16,516 bases of DNA from Glomus cerebriforme (lineage: Eukaryota; Glomeromycota; Glomeromycetes; Glomerales; Glomeraceae). The notes beneath the pieces were generated by a model. That model saw only the letters and a program-made list of their open reading frames with translations. It did not search any database and had not been told where the DNA came from. Both the position numbers and the translations under genes were made by a program. Numbering within the stretch: the first letter of the stretch is position 1; each line of letters opens with the position of its first letter. Below are positions 1 through 7,704 of this stretch, piece after piece. Where the stretch lies: the NCBI GenBank assembly GCA_003550305.1, contig QKYT01000749.1:1-16516 (forward strand), written 5' to 3'.

Positions 1-346
1 ATAATTGTAATATTATTAATCTTTTTTCTTAATTAAATTTATTAATTCTTTTACATTTTTTCTGCTAAGTTATTTGATAGAAGGATTCTTTTTATTTATT
101 TATTACATAGGTCAACCAAATTACAAAGTACAATATATTTTTGATGTAAAATTTGGTGATGCATATATAAGTATCAGTTATAAAATGTTTAAAAAAAATT
201 TATTCTTTTACTATTTTAATATATCCATACATATTATATTTATCTAATAGCATGTCCATTAATCAATATTCTAAATAATTAATCTAAATAAATATTGTTT
301 TTAAAAATAAAGAAAATATTAAAAAAAAAAAAAATCTTTTTATGGG
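1..346. other. Gene-free flank downstream of the F-box gene
   Basis: This stretch is AT-rich and I see no coding sequence on either strand. It lies 3' of the minus-strand F-box gene, so it should carry that gene's 3' untranslated region. Several TTTATT words (AATAAA on the minus strand), for example near 37-42 and 90-102, could serve as poly(A) signals, but none can be singled out. Confidence 0.5.
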
Positions 347-1936
347 TTAATCCCAATTAATTTCAACCTCATAAACATTATAAATATTACAATTCCCATA
401 AATTGAATAAAATTTTAAATTTCTTTCATGTAATTCTGAAGTTCTATAAACTAAATTTTTTAATTCATTCATATTTCCATCACAACAACATACTAAAACT
501 TTTAAAAATGCACCACATTTCTTAAGAAGAAATGTAAAATTATCTTGAGAAATTGGACAATTTAAAATTCTTAATATTTGAAGATTTGGTGAACAATATT
601 GAATAAAATTAAACATAAGTTGATTAGATATATATGTAGGTCTGAAATTATATACTATACTAATTGTTTTCAAATTTTTACATTGATCCATAATTTTAAA
701 AAGTAACATCATATCAGATTGACTTTCAATAACTAGGAAAATTTTTTTTAAATTATAACATAAATCTGATAAAGTTGAAAGAATTTCAGTTATACCTGAT
801 AAATCTTGACATAAATGAATCTTTTTTAAATTTTTACCATTATTCTTAATAAATACTTTCATTTCATTTACAACATTATCTAAAATAAAAGTACCATTTG
901 AAAATTTCAAATTTTCAAGATTAGGAAAAATAATACTAGTTAAAAGATCAATTGGACCTTCAAAGAGAACATCATCAAAAGATAATTTCTTAAGTTTTTT
1001 ACATTTTGCCAAATATTTTAATTGTTCATTTCTAATTTCACCATATGAAATTTTAAGACTTTCTAAAGTTTCAGCTACCATTCCTTGTAAACCTTCAATG
1101 GTTGTATTATTAATATCTTCAGTAGCAGAATAACTTAATGATTTGAGATTTTTTTGAACTTGTAATAATTCTTTCAATTTAACATAATCATTCCTCCATA
1201 TATTAATATATAATTCATTTATTTCATGTGAACATTCTTTGATTTTATTAATTATAGAATGTTTATAAAAATTTCCATCACATGATAATTCTTTAAGTCC
1301 AGTAAAACATTTATGAATATCATCTATTCCATTGAAAAGAATACCAAAATAATCATTAGGAATGGCATAAGTTTTCCAAAAAGAATGTTCATTATTAATA
1401 TCCAAATTAAGTTTTTGAATCCCTTTACTTTTTTTAATGATTATTTTAAAAATGGATTCAAAGAAAGCCAATTCTTCTAAATCTTCCATTTCATAATGAT
1501 AATAATGTTTCTTAAGAGTAGAGAAATTATAAATAAATTTATCCCCATTTTTATTAAAACAATCTTTTCTTAAAGTTAATCTAAATCTTTTATTTTTAGA
1601 TATCCATTCTTCAATTAACAAAAATATTTTAGAAATATCTAATTGTCTAATAAAAGATGGATAATCAAAAAGTGTAGTTCTTGGAATTTCAATTCTTTGA
1701 TCATTGATTTTAAGAATTTTTTTTTGTGGTTTATCAAGAAAAAATAAGATGATTGAAATTATTTTATAAAGATTTTTTGGTGAATTTTCGATATGAAATG
1801 GTTTTTTCCATAAATAATGAATTCCAAATTTACACCATGTTCTATTTATTAATATAATTGATCGTAATGTTTTTATGTCATCTTCATTAACATGACTAAG
1901 AATTTCTTCAATGGTTTCAACGGGTAATGATAACAT
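347..1936 (-). CDS. F-box protein with leucine-rich C-terminal region
   Basis: Intact one-exon gene of 529 codons. Residues 3-45 form an F-box: LPVETIEEILSHV, then a stretch ending in RTWCKFGIHYLWKKPF, the usual fungal F-box ending with conserved W-C and LW residues. F-box proteins bind Skp1 and bring substrates to SCF ubiquitin ligases; that role is known for the family and inferred here. After about residue 170 the protein shows irregular leucine/isoleucine-rich repeats (for example LKELSCDGN, LKKLSFDDV, LENLKFSNG, LKTISIVYN, LQILRILNC), as in degenerate LRR substrate-binding regions. The start is the first in-frame ATG (1936-1934) and puts the F-box at the extreme N terminus as usual. Upstream lie a poly-T run and a TA repeat. 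Such genes are greatly expanded in Rhizophagus; the substrate cannot be told. Confidence 0.93.
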   Translation of the reverse strand: MLSLPVETIEEILSHVNEDDIKTLRSIILINRTWCKFGIHYLWKKPFHIENSPKNLYKIISIILFFLDKPQKKILKINDQRIEIPRTTLFDYPSFIRQLDISKIFLLIEEWISKNKRFRLTLRKDCFNKNGDKFIYNFSTLKKHYYHYEMEDLEELAFFESIFKIIIKKSKGIQKLNLDINNEHSFWKTYAIPNDYFGILFNGIDDIHKCFTGLKELSCDGNFYKHSIINKIKECSHEINELYINIWRNDYVKLKELLQVQKNLKSLSYSATEDINNTTIEGLQGMVAETLESLKISYGEIRNEQLKYLAKCKKLKKLSFDDVLFEGPIDLLTSIIFPNLENLKFSNGTFILDNVVNEMKVFIKNNGKNLKKIHLCQDLSGITEILSTLSDLCYNLKKIFLVIESQSDMMLLFKIMDQCKNLKTISIVYNFRPTYISNQLMFNFIQYCSPNLQILRILNCPISQDNFTFLLKKCGAFLKVLVCCCDGNMNELKNLVYRTSELHERNLKFYSIYGNCNIYNVYEVEINWD

Positions 1937-1947
1937 TTTTTTTTTTT

Positions 1948-1982
1948 AATATATATATACACAGTATATATATATATATAAT
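1948..1982. promoter_or_regulatory. TA-repeat, promoter-like stretch
   Basis: A (TA)n tract broken by ACACAG begins 12 bases upstream of the F-box start codon, separated from it by a T/A homopolymer (1936-1947). It could supply a TATA element for the minus-strand gene. It is also simply low-complexity sequence, so the function is a guess from position. Confidence 0.35.
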
Positions 1983-3168
1983 TGTTGGGGGAAATGAGCG
2001 AAAGAAAGGGGAAAAAAATTTTTTTTTTTTTTTTGATCTATTTGTGAAACCATTAATAATACGCCGTGATCATCATCGGATGAAGAATGATTATCAATTT
2101 TTAATACTTCTTAATTTATTTGAATATATCATTACATTCCACGTTCACGCAAATACTTTTAGAAATCAAAATCTGGGGATGTAAAAGTGAAAAAAAAGTG
2201 GTCAAAATTATCATTAATTTGGCTGGAATTAAAGTATATTCATTCATTTAGAACTTTAAAATTTTGGCCAACCAGCCTGAATTATGTGTATTATTTCTTA
2301 GCGATATTATTTGTTCCTTCTAATTTTTCTTACCATTTCCAATACAGTACAGGAATTTTTATTTTTTGAAAATCACAAAAAACTCATTTTTATAATAAAC
2401 TACAACAATAATTAAGATGGCGATAATAAAATAACTATCAAATATCTAATCGCTATTATTAGAACGAAACTATCCAAATTAGAAATGTTAGTATTACAAA
2501 TTTTTAACTTATTGGTTTTGATGTCTTATCGCTTTTTTTAAAAGAAATATATTTGTTAGCTCACTCGACGGATGGCAAAGTCAGAGTTTTAATCAAAGAG
2601 GATAGAGTGGAACAGTACAGAATGATGGAGTATTTGTGGATTATAACGCTTGCACCGGTCGTTTGAATAGTTTATAAATCCACAAATATTTACATTATGA
2701 TTTACATTTAATTTCTTGTCAATTTGTATTTGTTAATTTTATTTCCCGGCCAGCTTACAGGACAGCAGATCATTTGTCGATCGATTCACAGAAGCTTTCC
2801 GTTTTAGCTATCCCATGATTTTTAAATTTAGCTATAATTTTATCTGATTAATATTTTTATATCATTTTCTAAGAAATCTTTTTACAAAAATGTGAAAAAA
2901 ATTTTTTTTTTTTTCTTTAAAAAAACTAAAGCAACACCACATTGATCATCAAATCATAATAGGAATTTGATTCCGTGAGATCTACAATGGAAAATTATTT
3001 CCGAAGTAATGATCTAAATCAAGTAAATTTTAGGAATTTGAGTTGGACAAACTCTTTATTTTAGTAAGATGGATTTTATATCGGAAAAAATTTTTTCTAT
3101 AAAGAAATTCTATATAGAATCGGACAAAATAATAAATACGGTATCCATTTTTCAAATTCGAAAACAAA
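1983..3168. other. Intergenic spacer without recognisable gene
   Basis: This spacer lies between the F-box gene and the kinase pseudogene. Short open frames at 1927-2184 and 2187-2369 have low-complexity translations rich in Phe/Ile/Tyr with no motif, and I do not accept them as genes. A poly-T tract lies near 2019-2034. The only clear structure is the inverted repeat at 2631-2688, listed separately. The 100 bases before 3169 are AT-rich and presumably held the promoter of the kinase gene. Confidence 0.5.
2631..2688. repeat. Inverted repeat, 12-bp perfect arms
   Basis: TATTTGTGGATT (2631-2642) is matched by its exact reverse complement AATCCACAAATA (2677-2688). With one gap the pairing extends inward through TATAA/TTATA. 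The loop is about 34 bases and includes a GC-richer core with CACCGGTCG. It could be a foldback element or a regulatory hairpin. Confidence 0.6.
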
Positions 3169-4060
3169 ATGGAACTTACAAATACTTTTAATGAAAATTC
3201 TTTTAATCCAACGCCAAGATTAAAATCTAGCCCTGTACGGCTGTACCGATTCTATTTATTCCTTTCAATATAAATGAGAAAAATTGTAGTTGTTGTGGAG
3301 ATTATTATTCTGTGACACTTTTATCGCAAAAATTGCTTATCTAAATATTTTAAGGATAATAATGCTGATACATACTTGGATGTGCATACACGACGATGTA
3401 GTAAGTCTAACAGTGAAATAAATAAAAATAGTCTAGAATGGTGTGAAAATTTCTTAGTATGGATGTATAATCATGCTGCTGGCAAGGAGGTTTCACAATT
3501 TAAACAAATACTTCCTTTATCAAATGCAAATGATTTTTATAATAGACAATTAATCGAAAGCGAAAAAGTTTGTAAATTATGTGGGAAATTAATTTGTGAA
3601 CAGACTTTTTTTTGTTCAAATTGCTATCTAATTTCTTCCGGATGGATAGAATCAACTTTGACTAAAAAACCTATTCCGATTCTTTATTTGCCATGGTGGG
3701 ATACTTATAATGATTGTGTATCTTGTAAAGAAAAGTTAACATTTTTATCTAACTGTCAAAAATGATGTTCATATTGCGTTATATTTTATTCTGAATGTAG
3801 ATATTGTTTGACGACGAATATTATTTTTGGAATTGCAGATCAATCTCAATGTAAAGAATATCATTTATTACTGTTGATATGACAAATATTAAGGAACATT
3901 TTCTAGAAATCAATATTAAGCATCACAAGCAGATTGCTAATTATGTGAATAATGTTAATAAAAATTCTAATCCATTAGAAGTATATAATTTTATAAGTAG
4001 CCTTTATATTCCTTTAAAACCGTTAATAGATTGGATTTCATATTCTCAAGTTACAACTAT
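3169..4060 (+). pseudogene. First cysteine-rich module of a decayed protein kinase gene
   Basis: The likely original start is the ATG at 3169 (context AAAACAAAATGG), reading MELTNTFNENSF and on to about 3237. The frame then breaks at an 8-bp duplication and resumes as ILFIPFN (about 3252), followed by CSCCGDYY. A second 1-nt frame break lies at the A5 run near 3328-3333. From there the frame runs to a nonsense codon at 3763-3765: DVHTRRC, CKLCGKLI, CSNCYLISSGW, LTKKPIPILYLPWWD. Beyond the stop the same frame continues with CSYC and CRYCLTTNIIFG. A 10-base deletion near 3857 then shifts the frame and removes the second Cys of the CKKC pair kept in the second module. The rest, to about residue pattern DWISYSQV (about 4050), is open. 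The paired cysteines suggest zinc-ribbon-like folds. In this Rhizophagus-style family the module stands N-terminal to a kinase domain; here it runs into a second module instead. Confidence 0.85.
3232..3247. repeat. 8-bp tandem duplication, hAT-type excision footprint
   Basis: CCTGTACG (3232-3239) is directly followed by GCTGTACC (3240-3247). Both differ from a single ancestral CCTGTACC only at the base touching the junction, and in both cases the change is C to its complement G. Removing eight bases rejoins the ATG-led frame to the ILFIPFN frame, which matches PIMFISFN in the second module. An 8-bp duplication with complemented junction bases is the classic scar left by hAT transposons, whose excision goes through flanking hairpins. 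A replication slip with one substitution is the alternative. Confidence 0.6.
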
Positions 4061-4925
4061 ACCAATTATGTTTATTTCATTTAATGGTAGTAAATACTGT
4101 CATTATTGTAAAAGGGAATATTCTGAAACACTTCTATTTAAACAAAAATATTGCAAGCATTGTTTGTTTTTATATATTGCATATACAACAGATAATATCA
4201 ATATCAAAAATATAATGGATGTATGTATTTGTGCAAAAATGTGATAAACATGAACCAAGAGATTTAGATTTTTATACGCAAAATATTCAAGAATGGTGTA
4301 AAATCTGTTCTGAAGTTTTGTATTTTAATCAAATAGTAAATAATTATGAAAAGCAAAAAATTATTAAAGGCGAAAAAGATTGTAAATTATGTGGAAAATT
4401 AATTTATCAAAAAATATTTTCAAATTCTTCAAATGAAATTGAGTTTAGATTGTGTTCAGATTGTTATCAAATTTCTTCTGGATGGGTAGAATCAACTTTA
4501 ACCAAAAAATCAATTCCAATTCTTTATTTGCCATGGTGGGATGCTAATGGGAGTTGCATAATTTGTGATCATTTCCTAGAAATTGAACCATCTAATTATC
4601 AATGTCAAAAATGGTGTTCAAATTGCTTTACAATTTATGTCGGATGTAGATATTGTTTGACAACAAATATTATTTTTGGAATTACGAGTAAATCTCAATG
4701 TAAAAAATGCAAAAGAATATTATTTATTACTATTGATACAAAACAAACTATTGAAGTATGTCTTATTCCTATAGACATTTATATGTATAATCGCGATCTT
4801 ATTTCTAATAAAATAAATAATATTGATGAAAATTTCAATCCATTAGAGATATATAATCTTTTTAATATTATACAAATTCTTTCAAAACTGAAAGCAGAAT
4901 GGATTTTATATTCTCAACTCACAAA
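3252..4925 (+). repeat. Tandem duplication of the cysteine-rich module (two diverged copies)
   Basis: Copy 1 (about 3252-4050) and copy 2 (about 4061-4925) align over their whole length. Shared blocks are [F]I[P/S]FN, the C-x-x-C with [F]KQKYC-like region, CKLCGKLI, ISSGW[I/V]ESTLTKK, IPILYLPWWD, CRYCLTTNIIFG, NPLE[V/I]YN and W[I]xYSQ. The 3' parts stay close at DNA level around 3630-3830 against 4470-4690. Copy 1 has no kinase domain: its YSQ end is joined to the PIMFISFN start of copy 2. A partial gene duplication or an unequal crossover between family members would give this. Confidence 0.8.
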
Positions 4926-5221
4926 TTTCATAAAAATAGCAAAAGGAGGATATGGTATTATTTATGAAGCATCATGGGACATGTGGAACAATAGAAGGCA
5001 ATATGAAACTGTTAATTTTAGGTAACATTTTATCAACATTATTATGACAAGTTTGAGAATATTATAAAATATTATGGTATTACACAAGATCCTATAACAA
5101 AAGAACATATGATAATAATGGAATATGCATTTGGAGGAGATTTACATAGTTATTTACAAAAAAATTTTGCAAATATTACATGGAAAGATAAATTAGCTAT
5201 TCTGTTAGATATTTCAAGAGG

Positions 5222-5300
5222 GTATTAAAATTTTCATTATATTAATTAATGTTTTATCAATTAATTGCATTAAATTGATTAGCTTTTTTTTTAATATTAG
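5222..5300 (+). other. Intron of the kinase pseudogene (79 nt)
   Basis: Donor GTATTA at 5222 after AGAGG and acceptor TTTTTTTTAATATTAG ending at 5300. Splicing is phase 2 and joins ISRG to FHSIHKENFIH, which restores the expected run into the catalytic loop. Confidence 0.8.
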
Positions 5301-5890
5301 ATTTCATTCTATTCATAAAGAGAATTTTATACATTGAGACTTACATAGTGGAAATATATTATTGACATCAAAAATGGAAAATTGGAGATTTAGGATTATC
5401 ACAACCTGCAAATAGTACTTCATTAGATAATGAAATATATGGAGTAACGCCTTATATTGCACCGGAAATATTTGAAGGTGCTGAATTTTCAAAAGAATCT
5501 GATATTTATAGTATGAGTATGATTATGTGGGAATTAACAACAGGTTGTAAACCTTTTGCTAATATCGAACATGATGATATTAATTTTATTTATCTGAAAT
5601 TACAAATGATACTCCAGAAGATTTTGCAAATTTAATGAAAAAATGTTGGAATCCTGATCCTAAAAAAAGACCTTCAGCAATGGTTGTTTATAAAACGATT
5701 AATCTTTTGTTATCTAATATTAATGAATTTAATCAAGCTGAAGAAATACGATTAGAATTAATAAAATTAAAGATGCTTGGTCCAGAATTTTGTGAAAAAT
5801 CTCATTCAAGAGCAATTTATACAAGTAGATCATTAAGTTCTTTGATTTCCGGATCATCTAGTAATTCATCATCGTTTAATACGAAAGAAA

Positions 5891-5973
5891 GTATGTAAAA
5901 TAATATTTCTTTTATAAAGTTTTAACATCAATAACGTCAAAGAATTTATTGTTTTTTAACACATTTTTTTTAG
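5891..5973 (+). other. Last intron of the kinase pseudogene (83 nt)
   Basis: Donor GTATGT at 5891 and acceptor after a T8 run (TTTTTTTTAG) ending at 5973. Phase 1 splicing joins NTKE to KYITKEFEFDIDD and a TGA at 6012-6014. Without the intron the frame would end at the ATG-TAA at 5893-5898. The splice sites are still good although the gene is decayed. Confidence 0.75.
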
Positions 5974-6014
5974 AGTATATTACAAAAGAGTTTGAATTTG
6001 ATATAGATGATTGA

Positions 6015-6593
6015 AGATGAAACTCAGGATGATAGTATTAATGATAGTAATTAAATTAATCTGTAATCATCATAAATTATTTAATTATTATTTATTTTTT
6101 TTTTTAAAAAAAAAAATAGGAAAATATATTAAAACCAACAATAATATTAACAGAGAACATAAAGAATAGTAGATTGTTTTTAATGGAACAAAATTTTATT
6201 ATCATAGACTTATTTTTTTATTTTCTATTTCTATTTATATATTCACTGAAACGTACTTTTAAATAAAGTTATATTTTATTTCAACTATTAAAATATAATT
6301 AATAATATTTTATTAAATATTCATGACAATAATAATTATTAAATTAATTAATCTACGAAGGTAATATAAATACATCATATTTACTGTATGTTGAATTATA
6401 TTTATTAACGTAGAATTTGTGACTGGCTCTGACAATAACAACGAAAAAGTTCTCTATTGCCAATCAACTATTCTATATTTAACACGTGAGAATTTGGTTA
6501 ATAAAAATAAATAATTTGAATTTTGAACAAGTAATTTTTACATTTTTCTTGAATTTATATGAATTTATATGTTTATTTTTCTTAAAAAGTCAA
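6015..6593. other. AT-rich spacer after the kinase pseudogene
   Basis: No coding sequence seen. An uninterrupted T11 run followed directly by an A11 run (6095-6116) can fold into an AT hairpin. AATAAA at 6262-6267 is the best poly(A) signal candidate for the kinase locus. The remainder is low-complexity AT sequence. Confidence 0.5.
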
Positions 6594-6601
6594 ACTATTA
6601 C
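6594..6601. repeat. Target site duplication, left copy
   Basis: ACTATTAC, identical to 7178-7185, directly abuts the left inverted repeat. Eight bases is the length made by hAT and P transposases. Confidence 0.72.
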
Positions 6602-7177
6602 AGGGTATATAGCAACCATGTAGTGTATGGTTGTCTTTGTTTGTAGTGTAGGGTAAATATGGGTTGATTTATTTCCATACATGTATGTATGAACAATATC
6701 GGTATTACCATACATGTATATATGATATGAATAATGTCTATTGTTAGAATCATATTTATTTGTGCATTTTATTAGCGGCATCAATTCCATCAAAATCTAG
6801 TATTGAAGAAGTTTATGAATGTTTTGAAAAGTTGGAAGCTTTTAAAATCAGGTAATTTTCTGTTATTTAATATCAATGCAGCTGAAGCTGCACATGCACA
6901 AGCTAACCGTGAAGGAAAACAACTTAAACNTCTTACAGCTATTATATGGTCTGATTTTACATAATTTATTGTTTTGATTTAACTTCTAATTATTTTTTTT
7001 TCATAATTCATAACGTTATTTTTTCACCATAATTTAATTCATACATGTATGGAAATCAGAAAATGTTATGACCATACATGTAAATTTTCTAACCATACAT
7101 GTATGGAAATTAATCAACCATACATACCCTACACTACATACAAAGACAACCGTACACTACATGTTTCTGAAACCCCC
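6602..7177. mobile_element. Non-autonomous hAT-like element with long terminal inverted repeats
   Basis: The ends are inverted copies of each other. The left arm (6602 to about 6687, AGGGTATATAGC then CATGTAGTGTATGGTTGT) matches the reverse complement of the right arm (about 7094-7177, GGGGGTTTCAGAAA then CATGTAGTGTACGGTTGT) over about 85 bases with few mismatches. The flanks carry a perfect 8-bp duplication, ACTATTAC. The palindrome CATACATGTATG or its core occurs five times just inside the arms (6676, 6709, 7040, 7073, 7094), like the subterminal transposase-binding repeats of hAT elements. No transposase is encoded. The 8-bp duplication and an AGGG-type end fit hAT; P elements also make 8-bp duplications, so the superfamily is inferred. 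The inside holds short coding-like sequence and one undetermined base (6930). Confidence 0.72.
6748..6964 (+). other. Short coding-like cargo inside the hAT-like element
   Basis: One frame (6748-6855) is open through ASIPSKSSIEEVYECFEKLE. An overlapping frame with an ATG at 6815 runs to a TAA at 6962-6964 and ends AAEAAHAQANREGKQLK, then one unknown residue and LTAIIWSDFT. The composition differs from the surrounding AT repeats and looks protein-like, so it may be a captured host gene piece joined across a frame shift. I do not recognise it. The undetermined base at 6930 falls inside it. Confidence 0.25.
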
Positions 7178-7185
7178 ACTATTAC
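7178..7185. repeat. Target site duplication, right copy
   Basis: ACTATTAC, identical to 6594-6601, directly follows the right inverted repeat. A further ACTATT follows at 7186, so the exact boundary has slight ambiguity. Confidence 0.72.
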
Positions 7186-7599
7186 ACTATTTTAATTTTA
7201 AAAATAATCTTTGATATGCACAGTATTCAATAATTTCAAGACAATGGTAGTAAATCATGTCATTTTAAGAAGTCTCTGAAAATAAAGAAAATATAACAAC
7301 ACTTGAATGAAATATTGCGCTGAATTTCATAATTTTTTCAGTACACTGTTTAACATTTAAATGGTATTGAATTTTACAATGCTTGATAGTTTATTTGGCT
7401 TTGAGTCAAATGTTACTAAATTTAGATGAAGAATAAATAAAATATATAAAATTTTACTTTACCATTCCTATTTCTAGGGTCCTATTTAATTATAAAAAAA
7501 TTTTCATAAAAAAAATATGCGAAAGAAAATGCTGGTTCAAATTAAGATATATTTTCTCAGGTTAAGTTATAGAGTCAACCAGAATTAAGATTAAAATAT
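7186..7599. other. Spacer, nothing recognised
   Basis: AT-rich sequence between the hAT-like element and the possible pogo-like end. Short open frames only, no motif seen on either strand. Confidence 0.45.
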
Positions 7600-7704
7600 C
7601 AGTACATAAAGTTTTTTTTATTAATTATGAAATAGGAAAATGAAATTTTATCAGTACAGAAATTAGCAGTACATAAAGTATCGGTATATAAAGGTTTGAC
7701 TGTA
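7600..7704. mobile_element. Possible end of a pogo/Tc1-like element
   Basis: CAGTACATAAAGT occurs twice in direct orientation (7600-7612, 7667-7679), with a partial copy at 7652. The second runs into TCGGTATATAAAGGTTTGAC TGTA. Read on the minus strand this begins TACAGTCAAACCTTTATATA, the style of pogo/Fot-type terminal repeats flanked by TA. No matching opposite end and no transposase are visible in the window, so this would be a fragment. Confidence 0.33.

Larger units (their letters stand above)
4061..6014 (+). pseudogene. Second cysteine-rich module plus decayed protein kinase domain
   Basis: This part follows the first module in frame through PIMFISFNG. Its order is CHYCKREYS and KQKYCKHC, a 1-nt frame shift at an A5 run (about 4234-4238), CDKHEPRDLDFYTQNIQEWCKIC, CKLCGKLI, CSDCYQISSGW, CIIC, WCSNC and CRYCLTTNIIFG with SQCKKC, then the P-loop IAKGGYGIIYEASW (about 4936-4977). 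The segment holding the invariant lysine is missing and the frame breaks near 5026. The kinase resumes with YDKFENIIKYYGITQDP and MEYAFGGDLHSYL. Intron 5222-5300 follows, then a stop in the catalytic loop (5335-5337, in H-stop-DLHSGN), an A5 frame shift at 5370-5374, IGDLGLSQ and YIAPEIF, and SDIYSMSMIMWEL. A deletion with frame shift lies near 5590-5605. CWNPDPKKRPSA and a Ser-rich tail follow; intron 5891-5973 leads to a final exon ending EFEFDIDD (stop 6012-6014). Tyrosine-kinase-like fold, surely inactive. Confidence 0.88.

Noticed and set aside
1927..2369. Two plus-strand small proteins upstream of the kinase locus
   Set aside because: The first begins inside the F-box gene's start and is made of poly-Phe and Ile-Tyr from homopolymers and the TA repeat; the second has no motif.
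5335..5337. TGA in the kinase catalytic loop (and at 3763) as a recoded selenocysteine or readthrough codon
   Set aside because: Both sit in a locus with many frame shifts and deletions, including loss of the ATP lysine. One replaces Trp by a single base change. Decay or sequence error is far simpler.
6590..6793. Minus-strand 67-residue protein with repeated HxYMYGN
   Set aside because: It is the translation of the inverted repeat and CATACATGTATG palindromes of the hAT-like element, not a gene.
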